The translations under genes and the position numbers were made by a program. Positions 8,975-16,074 of a stretch of 64,000 nt of DNA are shown piece by piece. Source of the DNA: a virus. Under the pieces are notes generated by a model. The model saw only the letters and a program-made list of their open reading frames with translations. It made no database searches and was not told the origin of the DNA. The stretch covers positions 46,163 through 110,162 of the IMG/VR virus record IMGVR_UViG_3300024262_000019, one strand, 5' to 3'. Each line of letters opens with the position of its first letter. Within the stretch, counting starts at the first letter, position 1.

Positions 8975-9314
8975 CTTCTACCTCTTCCTTTTTGTTCTTC
9001 TTAGAGCGTTTGCTCTTTGACTTGGAAGCTGGTTCAAGATCTGGAGCCGTTTCCATAACAAGTTCTGGCTCCGCTGGAATCTCAATTTCAGCCACTTTCG
9101 CTGGAATCTCGACTGCAACAGCCATCTCCGCTGGAGACTCCTGCTTATCCTGAGTAACGCTTCCGCCAGTCTCAACTATGAAACCAAGCGCCATCAGTGG
9201 GGCCCAATTATTGGCCGCATCATCCTCAACTACTTCGCCTTCGCCAAGGTAACGACCAGACTGGTCTGGATATGCGACGGGACCGCAGTTGTCTACTTTT
9301 TTGTATTTAGCCAT
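8898..9314 (-). CDS. Hypothetical protein, acidic Ala/Glu-rich, overlaps next gene
   Basis: 138 aa. Residues 1-55 look folded (NCGPVAYPDQSGRYLGEGEV and WAPLMALGFIVE), reminiscent of small phage proteins that carry a single beta domain. Residues 60-100 are PA/EIPA-rich, then comes a Lys patch (SKSKRSKKNKKEE) and a Gly/Ser end. The last 77 bases also encode the start of the next gene in another frame. AGGA five bases before the ATG supports the start. Function unknown. Confidence 0.7.
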   Translation of the reverse strand: MAKYKKVDNCGPVAYPDQSGRYLGEGEVVEDDAANNWAPLMALGFIVETGGSVTQDKQESPAEMAVAVEIPAKVAEIEIPAEPELVMETAPDLEPASKSKSKRSKKNKKEEVEDGMRTANDGGGGEGLDSSSSGESDS

Positions 9315-9315
9315 T

Positions 9316-9594
9316 TCATTCCTCTATCCCAAGGATACGAAGGTCTGTCTCCATCTGGAGAAGCCTATCATCCGTTTCCCTTGAAGTGTTGCGGATCTCT
9401 TGTACCAAACTACTCATCTTATCCGCCATTCTTGATATCTCAACAATGGTTTGTCGATGTCTGGCAACCTCTTCGTAGGCAGGCTCATGGCCGTTCGATC
9501 CGTTTCCATTAGGATATTCGCCGTATTCATCATCGGCATCCTCCCCTATTCCAAGGGTTTTCATCTCTGCGATCACATCAGCTGGAACGGCCAT
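9316..9594 (-). CDS. Small coiled-coil protein
   Basis: 92 aa with an excellent ribosome site (GAGGAGG shortly before the ATG). Acidic Gly/Asn-rich linker (residues 17-38) followed by a long heptad helix (about 40-88: VARHRQTIVEISRMADKM, then ETDDRLLQMETDLRIL). Such short coiled coils often act as assembly or chaperone factors; no family is recognised. First gene after the endonuclease insertion, last of the neck cluster. Confidence 0.7.
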   Translation of the reverse strand: MAVPADVIAEMKTLGIGEDADDEYGEYPNGNGSNGHEPAYEEVARHRQTIVEISRMADKMSSLVQEIRNTSRETDDRLLQMETDLRILGIEE

Positions 9595-9695
9595 GTTACC
9601 TCCTCAGACAACTATCAAAAAATTATCACAGTTGCCGAATTACCTCTACCAAGTCTAGATCCATATCCAGTGGTAACCATCGCATATTCAGCACA

Positions 9696-10532
9696 TTACT
9701 TCATCAATCCAGCTCGACGACGTGTACGTTTGTAACACTTGAGGCACTCGCCTTTGGCCACCACCTCTCGCCCACAGGCACATGCAGCCTTTGGGCTCTC
9801 AGTCCTCCGCCTTGACCACCAGCAAGTACGACACATCTCCTCCGTCCAGACATCCCCGCCGCAGCGGCAGCTTCCATCTGGACGTGAATCAACGTATTCC
9901 CGGTAAACCTGATACCGCTCCTCGCCGCGAATATGAGCCGGAGCATCGCCGTAAAGGTAGTCGCAAACCAGAACTGCTGGGGCGCCTGTGTGCTTGAAGG
10001 AATGCCAAGTGCACAATTCACCGGACATCACTCTTTCGTGATTGACCAGCTGACTGTGATTGACACCAGATCCAGCGACCAGCTCTTGATGAACCCTATC
10101 AGCGAACTCCTTGTTCTTGGCCGTGAACAGAACTCGCAATGTATCATTGCCCTGCTTCAGCCTTCGCTTCTCAATCTTAACACTCCCATCAGAATCCCAT
10201 AACCCGCGCAGGAAGTGCCCATGGAGATCAATAGGAAGGAAGCTAGGCCACTCTAGGTCTGTGGATTTCTTTCCGATGATGCCCTTCTCGGCAAACCAAT
10301 CAACCAGCCTGGATGAATCTACATAGACCGACAGGCAGTTCTTCTTCACCTGAAATCCAGCGTCCGGACAAATCAGTTCCCGCCACTTCAGGGCTGTGTC
10401 TTCGTTGCACACAAGCGTCACCCGATGGTTACCGCCGGCCCGGTAGACGTTCCCGTCGCCATACACAAGCCCAAGCCACCAGGCTAACTCAGGAGTCCAT
10501 CTGTCCAGGAAATCCCATCTAATGTCTTTCAT
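9696..10532 (-). CDS. Free-standing LAGLIDADG homing endonuclease with zinc-finger tail
   Basis: 278 aa. Two LAGLIDADG helices are clear: LAWWLGLVYGDGNV near residue 18 and GHFLRGLWDSDGSV near residue 105; the Asp of each GDG/SDG is catalytic. The C-terminal 75 residues hold two C-x-C-x(8-9)-C-x2-C knuckles (CRCGG/CRTCW and CACGR/CLKCY), likely extra DNA contacts. It is not an intein: no splicing blocks. It has its own sigma70-like promoter and follows a terminator, so it is a self-contained unit placed between the capsid and neck genes. Confidence 0.92.
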   Translation of the reverse strand: MKDIRWDFLDRWTPELAWWLGLVYGDGNVYRAGGNHRVTLVCNEDTALKWRELICPDAGFQVKKNCLSVYVDSSRLVDWFAEKGIIGKKSTDLEWPSFLPIDLHGHFLRGLWDSDGSVKIEKRRLKQGNDTLRVLFTAKNKEFADRVHQELVAGSGVNHSQLVNHERVMSGELCTWHSFKHTGAPAVLVCDYLYGDAPAHIRGEERYQVYREYVDSRPDGSCRCGGDVWTEEMCRTCWWSRRRTESPKAACACGREVVAKGECLKCYKRTRRRAGLMK

Positions 10533-10538
10533 GAAACC

Positions 10539-10567
10539 ATAATATATTCCTAGAAATACATGGTCAA
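10539..10567 (-). promoter_or_regulatory. Sigma70-like promoter of the LAGLIDADG gene
   Basis: On the minus strand: TTGACC (10567-10562), 17 bases, TATTAT (10544-10539). The predicted transcript start falls at or next to the ATG (10532), so the message may be leaderless. Confidence 0.75.
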
Positions 10568-10571
10568 CATC

Positions 10572-10608
10572 AAAGAAAAAAGGCTTCTGGATTTCTCCAG
10601 AAGCCTTT
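10572..10608 (-). terminator. Rho-independent terminator after the capsid gene
   Basis: Ten-base perfect stem (AGGCTTCTGG / CCAGAAGCCT, 10581-10590 and 10597-10606), six-base loop, followed on the minus strand by TTTTTTCTTTG. It ends the capsid transcript five bases before the endonuclease promoter. Confidence 0.88.
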
Positions 10609-10632
10609 CATCTAGCTTATATCGTTAGTCTT

Positions 10633-12111
10633 TTATAGACCAGTGAAGCTAACACGTCCATAATATTCTGACCTCAAGACCTTTTTTCCGTACCGAGTAC
10701 GGAGACCTTTACGGAACGAAAAGTCCGCAGGGTCAAGGAAGGTAGGTGTCACCTGGAGTGGGATGTATGGAGCCCATACAAATCCAGCATCCAAGAAACT
10801 CGCACCCTTGAGGCCGATAAGCATCTTGTCCGACTCGAAGAACGGATCTTCGTAGACAACCCACTTATTCATCAGGGTACCCACTTTGTAGATACCGAAC
10901 TGACCATGCTGCGTCAAAGGACGTGGCATGTCTGCTGGGCCGTATGGGCTTGCGCCGCCGGATACCCAGAGAGGGCGGAAGTCACCGTGCGTGGTGAGCT
11001 GAGCAATCCTCGCCGAGATCTCAGGAGAGGTCACGATGAAGTTAGCTGGAGCACGGAGCGTGTCCTTGTGGATAAGGTTCGAGACCTTGCTGATCGTGGT
11101 GATCATCGAGCGAAGGTGATCGATCTCGCTGATTCCAGCAGGCGGAGTCAAAGAGAACGTATCAGTTCGACCAGATGCCGAAGTCACGAACAGGTCATTG
11201 ATGATCTCGCGATCGATCTCAAGAGCGATCTCCTGAGCGATACCCGAGACAAGCTCAGTCTCAGCGTCAAGGCCGTGGAAGGCCCGAAGGTCCTCTGCAG
11301 CTTCCGACGACCAAAGAGCCTTGAGGCGACGTGGAATCGCTTCGATGGGCTGCCTGGTGATGTCCAGGTTGACCTGAGGGATCTTGGTGTTCAGTTCGCC
11401 ATCGTAGAAGTACCGAGCAACAATCTTGTTGCCAGTAGCAGGTGCGGCAGTGAATTTGAACGCGGTGACCGCGCCAGAGCCATAGTTGACTGCACCAGCA
11501 GCAACGTTTCCGGTGAAACCACCTGATCCGTTATCTGTGGCCGTCTGAATGGTGGTTCCAGTGGAATCTACGTCCAGAATCTGGAGGGAGAAGCCAAGGT
11601 CAGCATTCAAGGGACGGATTGGAGTCCAGGCAAGGACCGAAGCCATTGCCCCTCCAGCACCACCAAAGGCAGCACCATCACCGGTTCCAAGAGCCTCGTC
11701 ACGAACGAACTCAGAAGAGTAGTCGCGATCGAAATCTCGTGGGAAGATGGCACCAGCTTGGGTCGCACCCTTGTTGGATCCATACTTGTAATCAAAGAAG
11801 AACACTGCACCAACTGGAGCTGTCATCGGCTGAACCGACACAATCTCGTTGGCAATCAGGTTCGGGAAGACGCGCCGTAGCACTGGGAAGATGAACTTGG
11901 TGAAGGAACCAACGTTGATCGTTTTGGTCTCCTCTTCCAGGCCCTGTAACCACTGCGACTCATTTTCCATGAGCATAGCAGTGACACCCCGAGTGTATGG
12001 GTTGTCGATACCTTCGAGTAGCTCGCCCCACTTACCGATAAGAGATTGAATAAACCCCTTGTCAGCAATGCTTCGACGGGACTCGTTCAAAACTAGTTGT
12101 CTCGCTTCCAT
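10633..12111 (-). CDS. Major capsid protein (T4 gp23-like)
   Basis: 492 aa. Start set at ATG 12111: GGAGG is eight bases away, but only two bases from the ATG at 12117. The sequence has the T4-type major capsid layout: N-terminal helical region likely removed by the head protease, then DNPYTRGVTAMLMENESQWL, IFPVLRRVFPNLIANEIVSVQPM (about 70-95), and the FDYKYGSNKG strand. C-terminal region YIPLQVTPTFLDPADFSFRKGL, TRYGKK and YYGRVSF is typical of gp23 homologues. It builds the head lattice. Immediately downstream of the protease-scaffold gene and followed by a terminator. Confidence 0.92.
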   Translation of the reverse strand: MEARQLVLNESRRSIADKGFIQSLIGKWGELLEGIDNPYTRGVTAMLMENESQWLQGLEEETKTINVGSFTKFIFPVLRRVFPNLIANEIVSVQPMTAPVGAVFFFDYKYGSNKGATQAGAIFPRDFDRDYSSEFVRDEALGTGDGAAFGGAGGAMASVLAWTPIRPLNADLGFSLQILDVDSTGTTIQTATDNGSGGFTGNVAAGAVNYGSGAVTAFKFTAAPATGNKIVARYFYDGELNTKIPQVNLDITRQPIEAIPRRLKALWSSEAAEDLRAFHGLDAETELVSGIAQEIALEIDREIINDLFVTSASGRTDTFSLTPPAGISEIDHLRSMITTISKVSNLIHKDTLRAPANFIVTSPEISARIAQLTTHGDFRPLWVSGGASPYGPADMPRPLTQHGQFGIYKVGTLMNKWVVYEDPFFESDKMLIGLKGASFLDAGFVWAPYIPLQVTPTFLDPADFSFRKGLRTRYGKKVLRSEYYGRVSFTGL

Positions 12112-12147
12112 CTTCATATCCTCCGTTACTGTCTATATCCGTTGTTG

Positions 12148-13188
12148 TTAATTCTGAGAGTTGCCGTCGCCCGGCAGGCCAGAGAGAGCACGGATTTCAG
12201 ACAGATTGGTTCCGAGCCCGTTATAATTTTGAGCGGACACACCGTGACCACCCGGACCGTTATTTGATTCCTCTTGGATGTACTCCACCGTTCCGCTGTT
12301 GAGGATCCCGCGAACGCGAGATCTAGCAGATTCCAGATCCTCTGTCATTGAGGTCTTTGGATGAGAGTGCGCGAGGACGTTGTCTACTTCGCTTTTGCTT
12401 TGAGGCTGATGAGCCTCAACCAAACTACGGGCATAATCTGCCGAAGGATGATTAACCAGACGCTGCTCAAGATAGACCTGGGAAGCAAGATGCTTGCTGG
12501 CCTCAAGAGCTTTTTCAGTAATAATCTTCTGCTCAGCAAGCTGAGCCTCAAGCCTGGCATATCGCTCATCTGCCACAGACTCTTCGAATCTTTGAGATTC
12601 AAGCTCTTCTACGATGGAACCAATACGATCATCCATCTCACGAATATTGCTGTAGTTGGAGACATCTCCAACGAGGTCACGAACTAGATCTGCGCTATCG
12701 ACACCATTGAGACGCTGCTCAAGATGGAACCTGTAACCAGCCTCGCGAGCGATAGAAGCTAGTTTATCGTTCTCAAGCTGGAGGTTTACGAGCTGAAGGT
12801 CTCTGTCTGCGATGACATTCTCAAGCTCTGCGATAATCTCTTCACGCTCTTGAACGAGGTGCTCTACATCCTCTGGGATGATGTAGGGACGGAGAACATC
12901 CTTAAGCTCACCAAGGGCCATCCTGGCACCGGCGACTGATGGGTCATTCATGAGACGCTGAGTGATGGATGCTTCCATCTCCTTCTTTGCGTCATTGATT
13001 GCAGACTCAAGCTTTTCAGCGAACTCGGCACGAAGATCTGTAGATGCTTCTTGCTTTGCGCCAGTGATTTTTCTAGCCCAAATTTCAGCAGCCTTCTTCT
13101 CGTACTCACGCTCGGCGTCGTACATGAAGCTCTGAGCTAGTTCAGGATTGCTCTCTTTGAGTTCCTTTAAAGTAATGTTTTTTTCCAT
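12148..13188 (-). CDS. Predicted internal in-frame product: scaffold domain alone
   Basis: Within the protease-scaffold gene, codon 191 is ATG (13188-13186) preceded by GGAGG (13198-13194) with an ideal five-base gap. Translation from there gives a 346-aa, almost entirely helical protein (MEKNITLKELKES...) without the protease domain. Lambda makes its scaffold Nu3 in the same way from inside gene C. Seen directly: the ribosome site and the domain boundary. Inferred: that it is used. Confidence 0.6.
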   Translation of the reverse strand: MEKNITLKELKESNPELAQSFMYDAEREYEKKAAEIWARKITGAKQEASTDLRAEFAEKLESAINDAKKEMEASITQRLMNDPSVAGARMALGELKDVLRPYIIPEDVEHLVQEREEIIAELENVIADRDLQLVNLQLENDKLASIAREAGYRFHLEQRLNGVDSADLVRDLVGDVSNYSNIREMDDRIGSIVEELESQRFEESVADERYARLEAQLAEQKIITEKALEASKHLASQVYLEQRLVNHPSADYARSLVEAHQPQSKSEVDNVLAHSHPKTSMTEDLESARSRVRGILNSGTVEYIQEESNNGPGGHGVSAQNYNGLGTNLSEIRALSGLPGDGNSQN

Positions 13189-13758
13189 AGTAGCCTCCAC
13201 GAAACCAGTAGTGTCATTGCCAGAATTAGCTGCAGTATCCTCGACGTGAACTACTGGATATGCTGATTGTTGAGCTGGATCTGCGACAAAGTCGAAGGTC
13301 ATAAGTCTGTAGTCATCTTGGACTACTGACTCGCCCTTCATGTTTGGCTTTGTAGTCCCAAATCCGCGAGAGGAGACTCCGACGGCTCCACCTGCGTCAA
13401 GGATGGCCTTAAGATTGCGTCCCTGGTCGGTATCTAGAATGTGAGCAGTCCCGATGACAACGTCACCTTCTAGGTGAAGGTCACTGATAATGTGAGAAGT
13501 ACGCTTGAGCTGAGTGCGACCGTCCATTGGATGATCTAACTCGCCATATACTTTCATCTCTGAAAGCTGTTTACCAAGACGACCAAGCTCGCGCTCCCAC
13601 AACTGATGGTTGTAGAGACGCTTGTTCTCCGTAGCCCTATCTGCGCGAGCAAATTCGCCACGGGCAACATATTTGCCGGGTCCACCCTTAGACTCTTCGA
13701 GGGCGGTAGCCCTGAAGGTCATAGTGTCTATGAGTAGTTCTTTAACGGTTCCCGACAT
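12148..13758 (-). CDS. Capsid maturation protease fused to scaffold
   Basis: 536 aa. Residues 1-170 are a T4 gp21-type serine protease: VYGELDHP with His76, the core TSHIISDLHLEGDVVIGTAHILDTD, and GVSSRGFG with the probable catalytic Ser129/130, then DDYRLMTFDFV. Residues 190-500 are long charged helices with heptads (about 280-345 and 385-440), as in scaffolding core proteins. So protease and scaffold are one gene, as in lambda gpC. An internal start with its own ribosome site at 13188 could make the scaffold alone. The product directs shell assembly, cleaves head proteins and is degraded before packaging. Confidence 0.9.
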   Translation of the reverse strand: MSGTVKELLIDTMTFRATALEESKGGPGKYVARGEFARADRATENKRLYNHQLWERELGRLGKQLSEMKVYGELDHPMDGRTQLKRTSHIISDLHLEGDVVIGTAHILDTDQGRNLKAILDAGGAVGVSSRGFGTTKPNMKGESVVQDDYRLMTFDFVADPAQQSAYPVVHVEDTAANSGNDTTGFVEATMEKNITLKELKESNPELAQSFMYDAEREYEKKAAEIWARKITGAKQEASTDLRAEFAEKLESAINDAKKEMEASITQRLMNDPSVAGARMALGELKDVLRPYIIPEDVEHLVQEREEIIAELENVIADRDLQLVNLQLENDKLASIAREAGYRFHLEQRLNGVDSADLVRDLVGDVSNYSNIREMDDRIGSIVEELESQRFEESVADERYARLEAQLAEQKIITEKALEASKHLASQVYLEQRLVNHPSADYARSLVEAHQPQSKSEVDNVLAHSHPKTSMTEDLESARSRVRGILNSGTVEYIQEESNNGPGGHGVSAQNYNGLGTNLSEIRALSGLPGDGNSQN

Positions 13759-13906
13759 ACTTACGTGGTCCTTTCCAAAATTTGAATGAATTAGCAGATC
13801 TGGCTATCTGTCGCTGTCCAACAGTGTTGTCCAACTCGATTGCGTTATCTGGCTTCTTGATTCTGTTTTTTGGATTCGTCCTCGACTTTACTTCGTCACT
13901 ATCCAT
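13742..13906 (-). CDS. Possible 54-aa protein between core genes
   Basis: An open frame from ATG 13906 to TAA 13742, overlapping the protease start by 17 bases. The product is basic and ends in FKFWKGPRKYVGNR, a composition more like a real small protein than noise. There is no convincing ribosome site (a GTG stands directly before the ATG). It fills most of the 207-base gap between the poly-Asp gene and the protease gene. Low confidence. Confidence 0.35.
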   Translation of the reverse strand: MDSDEVKSRTNPKNRIKKPDNAIELDNTVGQRQIARSANSFKFWKGPRKYVGNR

Positions 13907-13965
13907 CACTTTAGCCAGCCGACCAGAGGGGTAGAAGTCCCTATTCCCTCTGGTTCCCTCGGTGG

Positions 13966-15003
13966 CTATCTGCCGAAAGGGCCAGCGCTCCGTGCGTGGC
14001 GAAGAGATGCCAAGCGATCACTTACGCTTTCCTTCTGCTCCTTGCCCCGCTTGCCCCGTGGCTCATCATCGTCATCGTCGTCATCGTCATCGTCGTCATC
14101 GTCGGCTTCCATCATCTCTGAGATGGCTGCGTCATACGACTCAACGGCATCCATGAGATCGAGCGTCATGAGACGGAAGGCGTCTTTAACGGCCTCCATA
14201 GTGTCATCATCGTCGTCATCGTCATCGTCGTCATCGTCGTCCTTCTTGCGAGATTTCATCTCAACAATATCGAAGGCTTCGGCGGCGCTGTCATAGAGAG
14301 ACTCCATGGCTGCGTATACGTTCTCAACATCAAAATCATCCGAGATTTCAACGAGACGCTCTGCAAGAAGAGCTGCGTTCTCTCCGAGGAGAGAGAAACC
14401 TCTTCCGAGGTTGTCACAGTCTTCGCTAACCTGTGAGCCGTGAACCAACGCATCAAGCTCTCCGATGAGCTGAGAAGCACGGTTGACGTAGGAAGATTCA
14501 GCCTTGCCCATGCCAGCAATCTTCTTGGTGGGAGTAAGCCCTTGAGCTACATCTGGGTCTTTCCCGCCGTCGTAGTTGCCACCCTTGTTCTTATCAACAA
14601 GACGGGCACGTAGCTGCTTGTATCCGTCTGGATACTCTGCTCTTACGTTGCCATCAACTCCCTCTCGGTAGTTGGGAGCCTTGTTGTATTTACCGGCACT
14701 CCTGCCACCCATCTTAGCGCCAGCGTCCAACGGATCATCATGATCGTCAGAATCCCTTGGAGCGATGCGAGGACGTGGCTGCCTAGCGTACTTGTTACGC
14801 GCCTTAGCGTTGATGGAGCCTTCGCTGTCATCGTTGCCGGCAAGCGTGCTTGGATCTGGAGATGGGATATCTCGTGGATTACTGGAGTTGTCACCCTCGT
14901 AAAGTCCTTCGCTGGACTCAGTGAGTTGCTTCTCAGGAAGAAGTCCAATTGCTCGGAAGTCTTCTTCGATAGTGGTGAGTAGAACTGGATACCTGTGATT
15001 CAT
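13966..15003 (-). CDS. Head-module protein with two 13-residue poly-Asp tracts
   Basis: 345 aa; AGGAG seven bases before the ATG. Residues 1-165 are polar and probably unstructured (DDHDDPLDAG, GGNYDGGKDPD). About 166-245 is helical (ASQLIGELDALVHG, ENAALLAERLVEISD). Then come a 13-Asp tract, a helical segment (AFRLMTLDLMDAVESYDAAI), a second 13-Asp tract, and a basic end (RGKRGKEQKESVSDRLAS). Both tracts use mixed GAC and GAT codons. It lies between portal-side and protease genes, where phages encode core or internal head proteins. Strong local negative charge suggests metal, basic-protein or DNA mimicry contacts; function not known. Confidence 0.75.
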   Translation of the reverse strand: MNHRYPVLLTTIEEDFRAIGLLPEKQLTESSEGLYEGDNSSNPRDIPSPDPSTLAGNDDSEGSINAKARNKYARQPRPRIAPRDSDDHDDPLDAGAKMGGRSAGKYNKAPNYREGVDGNVRAEYPDGYKQLRARLVDKNKGGNYDGGKDPDVAQGLTPTKKIAGMGKAESSYVNRASQLIGELDALVHGSQVSEDCDNLGRGFSLLGENAALLAERLVEISDDFDVENVYAAMESLYDSAAEAFDIVEMKSRKKDDDDDDDDDDDDDTMEAVKDAFRLMTLDLMDAVESYDAAISEMMEADDDDDDDDDDDDDEPRGKRGKEQKESVSDRLASLRHARSAGPFGR

Positions 15004-15032
15004 TGAGATTCTCCTAATTTGGTCAAGTAAAC

Positions 15033-15992
15033 CTAAACGGCTCCGTCGAAAGCGCCGACCATACGCTCGATGAAACTAGTTGCCATCTCATAGCTAACCA
15101 GAGACTCGGCTATGGAGTCGTAAATGTGACCTAGGCACATTACGCACTGTTCGTTCACAAGAGCATCGGAAACGATTCCCCGAACTTCCTGCAGGTCTTC
15201 AATCAGATCTTCGGAGAAGAAACAAAAGTGAGATAAGACATCCGCCTCATTCTCCTCCAGGTCACCATCTCCAACCGATTCTATAAACGGCAGATATGCC
15301 GCTTCAGCAGCATGATGAACCAACTCAAGACGCTCAAGCACGAGACCTAAGTCGGTCTCTGCGTTGTCTCGGTAGTTCTCAAATTGCTCTTCCGGTATTT
15401 CATCCGTCTCATACAATGGCTTGTACTTAGCCTCGAATGAGTTTTCATGGATGGAACCAAGGACATCTACAATCTGCCTCTTGATCTCATCTTGCTGCTC
15501 CGCAAACACCTGTCGCCAAGGACGACCCTCGGAGAGAGCAGCAAGTGTCTCGCCAACATAATCCCTGGCCAACTCAGCCTGCGTCTGCTCTTGCAGACTA
15601 GCTAGCTGGAGGATCCTCTCAGCTGCGCCACCCACGCCTTCCGACATAAGTGAATCAACGATGCTTAGCGAGTAATCACGCATAGACCTAGCTGCGTTAG
15701 TGGAAGAAACCACCGGGACATCTAGTTGCGATAGCTCTCCAAAGACTATTGCGCCGTCCTTACTCTCGAACTTAGCCTCATAATAGGAACCTTCTGCTGT
15801 TCCAACTATGATCTTGTTCTTAAATGTAGCTACGCGAGCAATGTCCTCAGACCCATTGGTAAACAAATGACGGTTCTCACTAACAGCCTCGTCGAGGCGA
15901 TGAGTGAGCTGTTCGTACGAGCCGCTTACCATCGCTCTGATGGCTTCGACTGGAACGATTTTGTCTTCTATGGAGAAAGGATTGTATGGCAT
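15033..15992 (-). CDS. Hypothetical acidic helical head-module protein
   Basis: 319 aa, largely alpha-helical and acidic, no catalytic motif seen. Segments such as AAERILQLASLQEQTQAELARDYVG (150-175 region) and LVLERLELVHHAAEAAYLPFI suggest helical bundles; the C-terminus has a CVMC pair. It is the first gene after the portal, with a TTGACA-type promoter just upstream, so it may begin the capsid transcription unit (core, protease, capsid). Role inferred from position only. Confidence 0.75.
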   Translation of the reverse strand: MPYNPFSIEDKIVPVEAIRAMVSGSYEQLTHRLDEAVSENRHLFTNGSEDIARVATFKNKIIVGTAEGSYYEAKFESKDGAIVFGELSQLDVPVVSSTNAARSMRDYSLSIVDSLMSEGVGGAAERILQLASLQEQTQAELARDYVGETLAALSEGRPWRQVFAEQQDEIKRQIVDVLGSIHENSFEAKYKPLYETDEIPEEQFENYRDNAETDLGLVLERLELVHHAAEAAYLPFIESVGDGDLEENEADVLSHFCFFSEDLIEDLQEVRGIVSDALVNEQCVMCLGHIYDSIAESLVSYEMATSFIERMVGAFDGAV

Positions 15993-16016
15993 AGGTTTTC
16001 GCCCTTGCTGATGTGG

Positions 16017-16046
16017 ATACTAGAGGTAATGGAAAAGCACTGTCAA
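16017..16046 (-). promoter_or_regulatory. Sigma70-like promoter before the head-core genes
   Basis: Minus strand TTGACA (16046-16041), 18 bases, TAGTAT (16022-16017), in the gap between portal and the 15033-15992 gene. Spacer is one base longer than ideal. Confidence 0.55.
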
Positions 16047-16074
16047 GGAGCTGTAGATCTATTTAGTCAAACAA

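Noticed and set aside
14042-14296. Plus-strand poly-Ser reading frame
   Set aside because: It is the complement of the poly-Asp tracts of a well-supported minus-strand gene.
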